64,000 bases of DNA, taken from NCBI RefSeq assembly GCF_963082655.1, contig NC_081554.1:128315453-128379452 (forward strand). Direction: 5' to 3'. Shown piece by piece: positions 1 through 11,394 of the stretch. The position numbers and the translations under genes were made by a program. The stretch comes from Stomoxys calcitrans (Eukaryota; Arthropoda; Insecta; Diptera; Muscidae). The notes beneath the pieces were generated by a model. It saw nothing but the letters and a program-made list of their open reading frames with translations. It was not told the origin of the DNA and searched no databases. Position 1 is the stretch's first letter, and every line of letters begins with the position of its first letter.

Positions 1-1234
1 TCGGACCAAGAGTTAGGGGGACCACCCCAACCCCCAAAACACCCCTAAATCGGACATATTTACCGACCATGGCAATATGGGACTCAAATGAAAGGTATTT
101 GCGAGTAGAATACGAATCTGATATCCAAATGTGGGACCACGTTTCTGGGAGTCCATGCCTTCCCCCAAAAAAAACCCAAACAGGACTTATTTACTGACCA
201 TGGAAATATGGGGCTTAAATAAAAGGTATTTGGGTGTAGACCACGTATCTGATAACATTTGGGACTAACTGTCTAGGGGGCGTCCCACAACCATAACAAC
301 CCCCAAGTAGAACGTATTTGCTCACCAAGACAATTTGGGTCTTAAAGAGAGTGGAACTAAATATTCAAGTTTTTAGGGCCAATACCACAAACTGGACATA
401 TTTGCTGGCTTTTGCAATAAGGAGTTTAAATGAGATTAGAAAACAAATTTGATACCCAATTTTGGGCCGATGGCAATATGGGGTTCAAATAAATGATATA
501 TAGATATATGGGAATAGAGTACTTTGCTGATATATTTTCCGCGCTTAGTGTTTGGGAGACCACCCCAATCCCCAAAACACCCCTAAATCGGGCACATTTA
601 CCGACCATGTAATGTGGAGTTTAAATGAAAGGTATTTGGGGAGTAGAGCAAGAATTGATACCCACTTTCGGGACCAATTTTCTGCAATTTTTTACTGACC
701 ATCTCAACCCTTTCCCAAAAAATTCCCACAAAGGGTAAAAATTTTACGACCATGCCAATATGTGGCTCAAATGAAATTATTAGAAAACGAATTTGATAAC
801 CAATTTAGGGGCCATATGTGTGGGTCACGCCTCATCGTGTAAACTCCCCTTAAACCAAATGCAATATGAGGTTTTAATAAATTTGGGAGAAGAGCACGAT
901 GCTGATATTTTTTCAGGGCCAAGTGTCTGGGGACCACCTCACCCCAGAAAACACCCCTAAATCATACATCATGAGAATTTCGGACTGAAATAAAGTATTT
1001 TAAGAATGGAGTACACCTTACATCCAAACTTAAATTCGTAGACCAACAAATATCATATGGGATTCAGATAAACGCACTTATATTGTTAAACTGCGATATA
1101 ACAAGCGATATAATATTATCGTAGCATGGTATTTCACTAAATTCGCTTTAATTGTCGAAAATAAATATTCAAAGGAAAATTTAGCTCCATATAAAGTAAA
1201 ATAAGGGGCAGCGGAGCGGGCCCGGTTCACCTAG
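1..1234 (+). mobile_element. Helitron-like element copy A (start outside window)
   Basis: The right end reads GCGGAGCGGGCCCGGTTCAC followed by CTAG at 1231-1234 and then T, which fits a Helitron 3' end (GC-rich stem, CTRR, insertion before T). The body is an imperfect tandem array of roughly 125-130 bp units. Each unit carries a CCCCCAAAACACCC-type block, GACCATGGCAATATGGG, CTCAAATGAAAGG and GAGTAGA. No Rep/helicase ORF is present, so the copy is nonautonomous. The Helitron assignment is inferred from the termini; the repeat family itself is certain because it recurs at 41.3, 45.4 and 53.4 kb. Confidence 0.72.
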
Positions 1235-2427
1235 TCTGATATAAAAATTAATTCGTTGGAGCCTGAGGCACCTCCCGACTCCCCCAAAACCTCCAACAGG
1301 ACATAATTACCGATTGGGACAATATAGGTATCAAACCTTAAAAACCCCCAAAACGGGCATGAATATCTAACAACACAAAATGGGTACCAAATGAAAGTTC
1401 TTTGGGAATTGACTACGAATCTGGTATACACATTTGGCAGAGTGGGGACCGGCCCACCCAACTAAATTCCCTTCAATAGGACCTATAGTTCGATCGGGAT
1501 AATATGACAGTAGACAGTAGAGTTCGCCCCTTTACTCCCTTCAAACCGGCCATTTTTGCCTACTAAATAAAAGGTATTTGATTGTAGAACACGAATTTGA
1601 TATTCAATTTTGAGACCAAGTGCTTGGAGTCGTCTCACCCCATAAACTCTACCTAAACCAATGGCATTTGTTGCTCAAATAAAAGAAATTTGAGAGTAGA
1701 ACACGATGCTGATATTTTTTGCGTGGGTGGCTACCCCACCTTACATACCCCTCAAACTGGACATATTTGTGGATTATGGCAAAAAGGAGCTCAAATATCA
1801 TACTTGTTTTATAGCCAAGTGTTTCAGGGAGGCCTCTCCTCATAAACTCCCCCTAAAGCATACATATATACAGACTATAGCAATATGTAACTCAAATGTG
1901 TCTTTTGTGAGTAGAGTATAAATCTAATATCAACTTTCGGAGCAATGGGGTTTGGCTATTCCAATCCACCACCTCCCCTTACCCTTTTTTCAAAAACGCC
2001 AGATCTCGAAGATGGGTTGAGCGATTGAGGCGAAATTTTGTTTGTTTATAATAACTCAAAAACAGAAATTTGATTTCCTTATTTAGGGTGGAATTTCTAG
2101 GGCGGCCCCGCCACCTCCAAAGCCCGCCAAATGGAAATATATAGACCAATAATGACAAAATGAAAGGCTTTTGAGACTAGTGCACGAATCTGATATATAA
2201 GGGTCCACATCATCCCCAAAAATACCCCCATACCGGGTATATTTATCGACCATAGCAACATGAGGCTCAAATGAAATGTATTTGGTTGTAGAGCACCCAT
2301 ATGGTATCCACATCGGGGCGAAAAATTTGAAAGGCCGTACCAGCACCCCCAAACAGAACTTATTTCCTGACCGCGCCAGTATAGGGCTCAGATAAAATAA
2401 GAGAGTGAGTCCAGCTGGTCCAGCTAG
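1235..2427 (+). mobile_element. Helitron-like element copy B
   Basis: It starts TCTGATATAAAAATTAA immediately after the CTAG of copy A and ends at its own CTAG (2424-2427), preceded by a degenerate GGTCCAGCTAG end. The start resembles the TCTTATATATAAAAATCAA start of fuller copies (for example the minus-strand copy starting at 43404), but the following 5' segment is diverged. Internal units are the same roughly 125-bp repeats. A piece normally found near the 5' end (GCCAGATCTCG, near 2000) lies in the middle, so the copy is internally rearranged. Confidence 0.68.
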
Positions 2428-4675
2428 TCTATTATATAAAAATTAAATTGTTGTAGAGTTGGAGCCCTCGGTGAAAATGGGGTACTACATTCTTTGATAT
2501 CTGAAGGGGGAGACTGACCCTCCCCCTTTTATAAAAAACGCCAGATCTCGGAAATGGGTGCACCGATTAAGGCGAAATTTTTAATGCCACCTTATTATAG
2601 CCCAAAAACATAAAATTTTGGGGTCAACTAACCTGAAAATGAAAGATACTTAAGAGTAGAGTACGAACTTGGCATAAAAATGTCGCCCTTGGTGTCGGGG
2701 GGTCCCCGCCCCAAAAACACCACCCAACAGGACACTTTTACCGCTTTGGCCAATATGGGTATCAAATGGGAGGTATGTAGGAGTAGAGTACTAACTTGGC
2801 ATACACATGTCACGCTTAGTGTCGGGGATCCCCCACCCCAAGGTATGAAAGGTATTTAAAAGTATAGTAAAAAGCTGATATGAATATTTATTGCTTGGTG
2901 TCTGAGGAGCCCCCCACGCCCAAAAACCGCTCAACAGGGCATATTTACTGATTGGGACAATATGGGTATTAAATTAAAGGTGTTTGGAAGTTGAGTACAC
3001 ATCTGTTATAAGAATTTGGTCCAAGGTGTCTACGGGGCCTCTCCAATCCCAGGAAACTCCAAATCGGGCATGAATGTCCAACGTCACAAAATGGATATAA
3101 AGTGAAAGGTCTTTGAGAGTTGACAACGAATGTGATATACACATTTGGGACAGAGTCTGAGACCGGCCCACCCACCTAACACGCTTCAATAAGACGTGTA
3201 TTTCGATCAGGGTAATGCGGGAATTAAACGAAAGTTCTTTGACAATCACGTCCTGCCGTTCAGCCGGACATGTAGATCTCGACATTAAAGGACTCAAATA
3301 AATTGTTTTTTGGGTCAAAGCGACCCTCTGCGCCTTATAAAATAACACCAAACTGTCATGTAGGACGACCCAGAATATATTGTATTTAAATGAAAGGACA
3401 TGTCAGAGGACAATCGCCCTCCCCCCATCCTACCAAAAAAAAAAAGGAATTAAAAATAATAAATGAAGGCCGATCAGAATAGAATACGACAGCAATAAAA
3501 GGTCTTTGGTAGAATAGCATACTTTTTAGCCTCAAATTGGGTTAGATATAGAAGGACCTATGGATCTTTAAAAATGTGGTATCCCAAGTGATAGCTTTTA
3601 AATATGATTTTGATACAAAAAGAAGGAAGTACAGTGGACCTGAACGAGATCCGTAGCCCTAAATATCTTGATTTTCCACCTTCAAAAAGTTTGGGACTCA
3701 AACAAAATCGTGGTCTAGTACGATGTTGATATTATTTCAGCGTGCGCCCCATAAACTCTCTTCAAAACGGTCATGTTTGCCTACTATGGCAATAATGGGG
3801 CTCAAATGACAGGTATTTGATAGTAGAAAACAAATTTGTATTTGACAGTTGAAACGAATCCACTTTTGAGGCCAAGTGTTTGGCTCAAATAAAAGGAATT
3901 TAACAGTACAGCACGATGCCTATATTTTTCAAGGACAAGTGCGTGGGTGGTCGCACCTCAAACAGGACATATTTGTGGATTGTGGCAAAAAGGAGCTCAA
4001 ATGTGATATCTGTTTTATGGCCAAGTGTTTCAGGGACGACTCATTTCATAAACTCCCCCTGTAGCTTAAATGTGGTTTTTGGGAGTAGACTATGAATCTG
4101 ATATACACTTTCGGGCCAAAGAATTTGGCTACTCCAATCCACCACCAAAACCAAGAGAATGAAGTTGATATAACATCCAAACTCTAATGGGCGGACCCTC
4201 CCCTTACTCTGTTTTCAAAAACGCCAGATCTCGGAGATGGGTGGAGCGATTGAGGCGAAATTTAGTTTGTTTATAATAATTCAAAAAAAGAAATTTGGTA
4301 TACTTATTTAAAGTGGGATGTCTACAGCGGCCGCCCTATCTCCAAAGACCGTCAAATGGAAATATAGACCAATAATGCTAATATTAGGCTCAAATGAAAG
4401 GTATTTGAGACTAAAGCCCGAAACTAATACAAGGGGTCCACCTTACCCCAAAAACACTCCCATACCGGACATATTTACCCACCATAGCAATATAAGGTTC
4501 AAATGAAATAAATTCGGGAGTAGAGCACCAATATGATTTCCACATTGGGAGGAAATATCTGAAAGGCTCGACCAGCACCCCCAAACAGGACTTGTTTCCT
4601 GACCGTGCCCGTTTAGAGCTCAGATAAAATAAGAGAATGAAAGTAGGTGACGCGAAGCTGGCCCGGTCCAGCTAG
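2428..4675 (+). mobile_element. Helitron-like element copy C
   Basis: It starts TCTATTATATAAAAATTAAA directly after the CTAG of copy B and ends CTAG (4672-4675) after GCTGGCCCGGTCCAG. The 5' segment with GGGGTACTACATT and GCCAGATCTCGGAAATGGG matches the 5' region of the 41.3-43.4 kb copy. A second GCCAGATCTCGGAGATGGG occurs near 4225, so part of the 5' region is duplicated inside. No coding capacity. The body is the usual tandem units, here heavily diverged. Confidence 0.7.
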
Positions 4676-5544
4676 TTGCATATATAAATCGCATTGTATA
4701 AATGTGCAGTTTTGACGTATTAAGGCCTTCCTGCGTCCACGTTCTATTTTGTTTGCGTAAAGGTTGTTGTAATTAAAGTAAAATATTAAAATTACACAAT
4801 CGGTTGTAATAATAATTTACCATAATAAAATTATCTTTTTTGCTGCAATAAAATAGTCTACAACGTACTCCTTTTAACGTTCTTTACTAATATTAGCTCT
4901 GATAGTTATAAATAGTAAGACACTTGGCATTCGATTGAAATAAACGAATACTTTTCAGTATGTAATCGTAGGATGTTAACTAAAGCTATAGCTAATTATT
5001 TCCCAAATAAAAAAATCAAATTCTTGTTTAGACTTTTTCTGAATGCTTCATATATATATACGCCCCATATGTGGTAGCTGCCACATGTGGCAAAGTACAC
5101 TGACAGCATTACAGCGGCTACAGTACATCGATTTACAACATTTTGATGTTGATTTACGTGCTTTGATGTTAACAATCTAAAAGAGGGTAACATTTTACTT
5201 TTCATGTGGGCTGTAAATGGGAATATGAATGTAGGAAAAAGTAGCAAAGCATAAGTAACCAGGAAGGAAATGGTAGATGTGAAAATATTATTTATGTACT
5301 TGAAGATTCAAATGCTATTGCGATTAATGTCTAAGACATTCACAGAACGACTGAATGGTTTTCCTTAAGCACTCGAACTTAAATTGTATTGGTCATCCCA
5401 ACTTTAGGATCGATGTAGGATCGCTCCTGGCCAATACTACAAAATTTTCGGCGATAACAACAACAACTGTATTGGATTAATTTCAAAGATGTGACGAAGC
5501 CATATATGTTATTATATGATGAATCTTTTTCACGTCATTGAATA
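4676..5544. other. Unrecognised AT-rich DNA
   Basis: I see no known element or plausible exon here. The only notable site is a perfect 14-bp palindrome TGCCACATGTGGCA at 5079-5092. It could be ancient repeat, intron or intergenic DNA. Confidence 0.5.
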
Positions 5545-5626
5545 CGAGGCTGCTACATAAGTTTCTGGCTTAGGCAACACCAAATGTTTCCAGGTGATAT
5601 TTGACATTTACATTGGAAAGTTTTCA
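5545..5626 (+). mobile_element. Solo mariner left-end relic
   Basis: After a TA (5543-5544) the sequence reads CGAGGCTGCTACATAAGTTT and continues through GGCAACACCAAATG. It closely matches the left end of the mariner pseudogene beginning at 57512 (TA then CGAAGACTGCTAGATAAGTT). Only about 80 bp remain before it runs into a DINE-a copy, so the rest was lost by deletion or replacement. Confidence 0.6.
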
Positions 5627-6432
5627 GCGAAATCGGATTATATATATGCTTTTTATGGGGCCAAGGCTTTAAATCGAGATCGGTACATATAGCTGTTATA
5701 TCCAAATCTAAACCCATCTGGGCCAAATTGGAGAGGACTGTCTAAGGTCCGTACAATAAATGCGCTTTTAATGGGCCCAAAACTTTAATTCGAGCGATCG
5801 GTCTATATGGCAGCTATACCCAAATCTAGACCGGTCTGGGCCAAATTGCAGAACGTTGTAGAAGAACCTAACGCAACTCACAGTACCAAATGTCAGCAAA
5901 ATCGGATAATAAATGTGGCTTTTAAGGGCCTAAGACCCAAAATCGGCGGATCGGTCTATATGGGGGCTATATCAAGATATAGTCCGATATAGCCCATCTT
6001 CGACCTTAACCTGCTTATGGATAAAAAAAAAGTTGTTGGATATCATAACAAAACACATCGTGCAAAATCTCATTCCAATCGGAAAAGAATTGCGCACTCT
6101 TGAGGCTCAAGAAGTCAAGACCCAAGATCGGTTTATATGGCAGCTACATCAAAACATGGACCGGTATGGCCCATTTACAATTCCAACCGACCTACACTAA
6201 TAAGAAGTATTTGTGCAAAATTTCAAGCGGCTAGCTTTACTCCTTCGGAAGTTAGCGTGCTTTCGACAGACAGATAGACGGACGGACGGACGGACAGACA
6301 TGGCTAGATCGACAAAAAATGATGCGACGATCAAGAATATATATACTTTATGTGGGCTCAGACGAATATTTCGTGTAGTTACTAACAGAATGACGAAATT
6401 AGTATACCCCCATCCTATGGTGGAGGGTATAA
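5627..6432 (-). mobile_element. DINE-a element, minus orientation, 3'-truncated
   Basis: The right boundary is the inverted start signature (TATACCCCCATCCTATGGTGGAGGGTATA). Adjacent to it are the conserved ATTCTGTTAGTAAC stretch and an ACGG/GTCY microsatellite around 6277-6297. The remaining body is the AAACCGATC/GACTTCTTGAGCC-type segments. The GC-rich terminal stem is missing on the left, where the copy abuts the mariner relic. Structure matches DINE-1/Helentron-associated elements: start hairpin, GTCY proto-microsatellite, internal repeats and terminal stem. Confidence 0.8.
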
Positions 6433-6673
6433 AAACGGCACGCATTGCACTTTAACTTGACACATTCCCAATCTTAGGGATGTAAAGATTTTAGCGCAAA
6501 AAAACAATGATAAACGAAGAAACATGCTTGAAATGCTTTACTTTATTGATACACCCACTGACGAACGAATGAATTTTAAGATTGACACAGACCACTATGC
6601 ACAGATTTACAGGAGTTTAGTATATAAATATAGGCAATAGAGAAAGAAAAAAATTCTTTTAAATTTAGTTTTC
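6433..6673. other. Spacer between DINE copies
   Basis: About 240 bp of AT-rich DNA without recognisable features. Confidence 0.4.
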
Positions 6674-7426
6674 AACAAGTGAAAGCATGCTAAGTTCGGC
6701 CGGGCCGAATCTTATATACCCTCCACCATGGATCGCATTTGTCGAGTTCTTTTCCCGGCATCTCTTCTTAGGCAATTAAGGATATAAGAAAAGATTTGCT
6801 CTGCTATTAGAGCGATATCAAGATATGGTCCGGTTTGGACCACAATTAACTTATATATGTTGGAGACCTGTGTAAAATGTCAGCCAATTCGAATAAGGAT
6901 TGCGCCCTTTGGGGGCTCAAGAAGTAAAATAGAGAGATCGATTTATATGGGAGCTGTATCAGGCTATAGACCGATTCACACCATAGTAAACACGTATGTT
7001 GATGGTCATGAGAGAATCTGTCGTACAAATTTTCAGGCAAATCGGATGATAATTGCGACCTCTAGAGGCTCAAGAAGTCAAGATAGCAGATCGGTTTATA
7101 TAGCAGCTATATCAAAACATGAACCGATATGGCCCATTTACAATACCAACCGACCTACACTAATAAGAAGTATTTGTGCAAAATTTCAAGTGGCTAGCTT
7201 AACTCCTTCGGAAGTTAGCGTGCCTTCGACAGACAGACAGACGGACGAACGGACAGACGGACGGACGGACAGACAGACGGACGGACGGACGGACGGAAAT
7301 GGCTAGGTCGACATAAAATGTCGCGACGATCAAGAATATATTTATGGGGTCTCACACGAATATTTCGAGTAGTTACAAACAGAATGACGAAATTAGTATA
7401 CCCCCATCTTATGGTGGAGGGTATAA
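6674..7426 (-). mobile_element. Complete short DINE-a element
   Basis: It begins AACAAGTGAAAGCATGC, then the TTCGGCCGGGCCGAA stem and ATACCCTCCACCATGG. It ends with ACCCCCATCTTATGGTGGAGGGTATAA, so both termini are present. The GTCY microsatellite lies near 7231-7300. It has little of the 153-bp tandem expansion seen in other copies, so it approximates a basal element of about 750 bp. An apparent 149-residue open frame across it is a by-product of the repeat, not a gene. Confidence 0.88.
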
Positions 7427-7850
7427 AAAGAATTTCATTTTAGTTTTGTCTTTGGTAAAAGTTGATTAAATTTTTGCCTTAAGAAAAATTTTATTGTTAG
7501 AAAAAATTTTGTTGGTAGAAAAAATTTCATTGAAATTTTGTCTTTAGAGAAAATTTTATCAAAAATTTGACTTTAGAGAAAACTCAAAGTTTTTTCTTTA
7601 GAGAAAATTTGATTAAAATTTTGTCTTTAGCGAAAATTTGATTGAAATTTTGCCTTCAGAAAAATTTTAGTTAAATTTTCTTTAACTAAATGTTAAAAAA
7701 TTTTCAATAAAATGTTGTCTTCAATAATTTTCTATTGAAATGTTGTTTTTAAAATTATCTTTAAAGTTATGTGTTTGGAACAATTTATTTAAAATTTTAT
7801 CTTTAAAATCGATTGGACTGCAAAATTCTACAGCAAGTGAAAACGCAGCT
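7427..7850. repeat. Degenerate tandem repeat, ATTTTGTCTTTAGA motif
   Basis: About ten imperfect units of roughly 28-33 bp built on ATTTTGTCTTTAGAGAAAAT. The same simple family recurs at 62031-62250 and 63613-64000, each time beside a DINE-a terminus. Confidence 0.65.
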
Positions 7851-9019
7851 AGTTCGAGCTTTCCGAAATTTGTTACTCATATCATGGACATATTTAGTAT
7901 CCTATTTTATTATAACTCTACTATATCCATATTAATATCTAAATATAGGCCGATCTTAATCATATCTGGTTCAGTTTCTATGATTCTTCTTTTAGAAGGA
8001 TTCTTTGTTTTATAACCTCGTGCAGGCACACAGACCTTCTCTTGACATAGGCATGCTGTTTGTATTTTAGCAGTTCGCTGGATGGAGGCACCTGGAAAAG
8101 CTTCCCGGAAGCACGTTTTGCCTCTTCGATAATTTTACTGCATTCTTTAAGCCGTATGTAATACTCATCCCGATTAATTTCCGCTTTTTTACGACGTGCT
8201 CTGTTATATATATCTTCCCAGTCATCCATGGTTTTTCTTGGACTGACTTCCTTTCCCGAAGAGGACAACTATCTTCGAAAGAACCCGCTTGTGCAGTCGC
8301 AATCCTGTTGACATTGTCGTCAATGTCTTCTATGCTTAGACAATATGATTTATCTTGTCCAAGCCTTCTGCTGTGAAGTCTTCCGAATTTTGGCCAATTG
8401 CTTGAAAACCAGCTTGGCAGATTCTGCTTTGGCGGTGGTATTCTAAATTTGAGCACTCCAAATAGTGCTCCTTGGAGACCCTCCAACCCTGTACATCATC
8501 GATCACATTTTCCGAACATATTGTCACATCTAAAACCTCCTCCCTAATCCTATTAACAAAGGTAGAGGTGTTACCAATATTAATTGTAATTACGTCGTTA
8601 GTATTCATCAATTCTGCCAGGGCTTGGTCCCGTGTGTTAATGTTGGTACCACCCCACAAAATGTTGTGAGAGTTAGCAGCGCACGTCTGCCGTTGCAGCT
8701 CCGACGTGGGTGGCGATGTCGGAGAGTCGAAAAGCAGATAAAGTGATGCCAGGTATGATCCACAGTTGCATCCGACTTATCACAGATGCATCCGACTTTG
8801 ACAACTCTGGGGATAATATATATTTCAAATTTTTATGACAAATAACGCAGGCCCTCGGCCGAGTACCAGTGCTAACATAGAATAATTGGTAGTTGGAGGA
8901 GATGACCTCATTCATTGATGCTCTAGTAAATTGGCTTCTTGGGAGTGGGTGATGGTCTCAACGTCGATTCCCTGTTCCTTGAGCTGCATTGAGGCTTCCG
9001 TCCTTGCACTGCCTGATGT

Positions 9020-9365
9020 TCCAATATGAGATCTTTGCCTATCCTAGGCTTCCAAATCTTAAGTAAATGGGCTTTTTGGCATCGTCGGCTGCTGAAATTA
9101 GGCTGTATTGAGATTCCTGTCATTGCACTGTCAATATTAGGATTTTTGCTTATCTTATCTTGAGAGAGTCGGTGCTGTTTCCATCGTTAGGTGCCTGTTC
9201 GTTAGGCTGTGTTGAGTCTCTCGCCCCTGCAATGCCTGATGTTTTTATATTAGAATCCTCGCTTGTCCCAGACTTCCTATTGGGACAGTCGGCGATGTTC
9301 TCGTCGTCAGCCCCCTTTTTATTAGAGGCATGATGTCTCAATATGAGGATCTTTGCCTATCCTTG
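9020..9365 (-). repeat. Degenerate internal repeats in LINE ORF1/ORF2 junction
   Basis: Four related segments begin near 9025, 9134, 9247 and 9341, each with an ATAT(T/G)AG-ATCTTTGC-like core spaced 94-113 bp. On the minus strand they encode variants of AKILI followed by HQA-QGR. The element seems to have carried a peptide repeat of about 36 residues here. Confidence 0.5.
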
Positions 9366-9663
9366 TCTACCCAATCTTGATATAGACAGCCTTGGACCGG
9401 TAGTACGCCATGTCTTTAGTCTTAGCCAAACTTGTCACGGAGACTTGATCAATGCCTACCACAAGGACAGTTCCTTCCTCCTTTTACTTCCTGTGAAAGA
9501 CCTCGCATTTCTTTGCGACCAAACCTTGGTTTTGCTTGCTTAAGAATCCCATATGCGTTCTGTCGCAAATTTGCTGCCCCATCCCTTGATGAAGACCACC
9601 GCCTTTGTGAGCTGGGAAATGTTCATCTTTCTGGCAATGCCAAGCTTTGGGAGTGTGGATACC

Positions 9664-9935
9664 TTCGACGAGCTTCTTGACATTATCGATACATTCTGCT
9701 GACACAAAGCGCAGCGTAAAGATATCCCCTCTATACTTGCATCTTATCATTTGTATGGGTAGACCCTCTTCAGAGTTCCACGCATGTTCGAAATTCTGAT
9801 CGTTAACCAGATCCTACCGGGCGCATATCCGATATCAACGACTGCAGTTGACTTATGCAGTCGTTGATATCGGATATGCGCTGCGCTTTGCGTCAGCAGA
9901 ATGTATCGAAAATGTCAAGAAGCTCGTCGAAGATA
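9664..9935. repeat. Inverted duplication of LINE ORF1 segment
   Basis: The minus-strand segment 9717-9664 and the plus-strand segment 9880-9935 share CTGCGCTTTG(T/C)GTCAGCAGA and continue in parallel through AATGTCAAGAAGCTCGTCGA. The two arms point toward each other across about 160 bp. Confidence 0.75.
9821..9881. repeat. Perfect 26-bp hairpin
   Basis: The left arm 9821-9846 starts GCGCATATCCGATATC. The right arm 9856-9881 is its exact reverse complement, with a 9-base loop between. It lies at the centre of the inverted ORF1 duplication, so it is probably a junction product rather than a terminator. Confidence 0.85.
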
Positions 9936-9944
9936 TCTCTGTAG

Positions 9945-10425
9945 TTCTTCCTTGATTGAGATTCATCGGTTCATAATCTGTCATTCATAGCTGTCATACA
10001 AACCGATCTTGGATCTTGACTTCTTAAACCAATATAGCGCGCAATTATCATCCGATTTGGCAGAAATTTTGTACAACGGCTTCTCTCATGATCTTCAAAA
10101 TACGTGTCTAATATGGTCTGAATCGATCAATAGCTTGTTACAGCTCCCATATAAACCTATCTCCCGATTTTGCATTTTGAGCCCCTACAAGGCGGAATTC
10201 CTTTCCGAATGAACGGAAATATTACACAATGACTTCTACAATGTTCAGCATTTATTTATGGTCCGAATCGGATTATAAGTTGATATAGCTCCAATAGCAT
10301 AACAGTTCTTATTCAATATTCTTTGCCTAAAAAGAGATACCGCGCATAGAACTCGACAAATGCGATCCATGGTGGAGGGTATATAAGATTCGGCCCGGCC
10401 GAACTTAGCACGCTCTTATTTGTTT
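9945..10425 (+). mobile_element. DINE-a element, 3' half
   Basis: It starts inside the body (CATACAAACCGATCTTGG) and runs through AGAGATACCGCGCATAGAAC and GGTGGAGGGTATATAAG to the TTCGGCCCGGCCGAA stem. It ends near ACGCTCTTATTTGTT. The 5' half was lost where it joins the LINE relic. Confidence 0.85.
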
Positions 10426-10669
10426 TCATTTCAAGTCATGTTATTTGCATCTCGCCAATGGACATACTCCAACGTTTTCATCTTGCCTAGCATCAAATTA
10501 AATGCGACTTAAATGCGGATATGCTGAAAAAATGGTACTGATTGTTTTATTACCATCTAGGCACTTTTGCTAAATTCCATCAAAATGGGTTCCCACACAT
10601 GCACAACATATGTGTGCTACCAATTTACGTCTTTAATATCGTAGTCACTACATTTTTGTACGAAGTTTG
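10426..10669. other. Unrecognised spacer
   Basis: Nothing recognised in this stretch. Confidence 0.35.
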
Positions 10670-10920
10670 GTACGGATTGGTTGTTAAAGGCGCCAATAAC
10701 TTGCCTTCTCATAACGATTAGCTAGGCACTCAGTATTTAAGCAAAAGCCGGTGCCGCCCAGCCTTTCACTGAGACTCTGCACTCGATATCGCTGATTGTC
10801 CGCGACTGCATTTGCATCTACTCCGTTTACGAAGCATTCCTCTATCCGTAACCTGGTGATGTGCCCTGAAGCTTTCAGCTGAGCTTCTCGTAATGACGAT
10901 GAAAACCCAATAAATCCGAG
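10670..10920 (-). repeat. R-repeat copy 1 (unclassified)
   Basis: Read in reverse, it contains GAGTCTCAGTGAAAGGCTGG, CGGCACCGGCTTTTGC and TTAAATACTGAGTG, shared with the copies near 12188-12600 and 15641-15984. It is truncated and lacks the CAA tail. Confidence 0.6.
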
Positions 10921-11394
10921 CTCAGAGTTCTAACCCGTGGTTCTTACCCATTTGAGCAGGGCTGCGAAGTCTGATCTAATACGGAGTCGGGTATTAAGCC
11001 GGACTCGGAAAATGGTTTGGGGTCGGGACAAGCGAGCTCAAATCAATTGTCTGATTCCGACTTCGACTTCGACAGTTGACTCTGCAGCCCTGCATATGAG
11101 CACATCTACCAAAGTCCATTAAATTCGGTTTAAACCTACACCTACTCTATATACAGTTATAGAGTAGGTGTAGGTTTATATCGGCACCTCAGGACTATTT
11201 TCTTCGCTAACTAGGCAACGTCTCAATAGCACATCGTTTCAGTACGAATGCTGCCTTTTATATTTCAGGATTGGACAACCCTTGTGTTGCAATCTACCAA
11301 CTGACAGCTCTATCGTAAAGCTTGATATTTATGAAGTTATACGTACTCAGAACGCTTTGACATGTTAGCGCTATTTGCGTTGTTTACAGTAACT
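10921..11394. other. Unrecognised DNA with one hairpin
   Basis: No element recognised. A 20-bp perfect inverted repeat at 11131-11178 is listed separately. Confidence 0.35.
11131..11178. repeat. Perfect 20-bp hairpin
   Basis: The left arm TAAACCTACACCTACTCTAT (11131-11150) and the right arm (11159-11178) are exact reverse complements around the loop ATACAGTT. No T-run or gene follows, so a regulatory role is not supported. Confidence 0.85.

Larger units (their letters stand above)
7960..9940 (-). pseudogene. Jockey-like LINE relic: ORF1 remnant, endonuclease, linker
   Basis: Read on the minus strand, 9750-9480 encodes a degraded ORF1-like segment (FTLRFVSAECIDNVKKLVE). 9340-8930 holds repeated peptides, and 8915-8340 holds the C-terminal part of an APE endonuclease. 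The clearest endonuclease motifs are GTRPRACVICHKNL, WGGTNINTRDQAL, EEVLDVTICSENV and GWRVSKEHYLEC. 8340-7980 is the endonuclease-to-RT linker (FEDSCPLRERK, then YNRARRKKAEINRDEY and KIIEEAKRASGKL), typical of the jockey superfamily. Frames change at least four times, no reverse transcriptase follows, and the copy is dead. Clade assignment is from linker motifs only. Confidence 0.72.

Noticed and set aside
5048..5095. TATATA and the TGCCACATGTGGCA palindrome as a promoter or operator
   Set aside because: No gene follows on either strand; short palindromes are expected by chance at this scale.
9821..9881. Rho-independent terminator
   Set aside because: Eukaryotic context, no T-run after the stem, and it sits at a LINE rearrangement junction.
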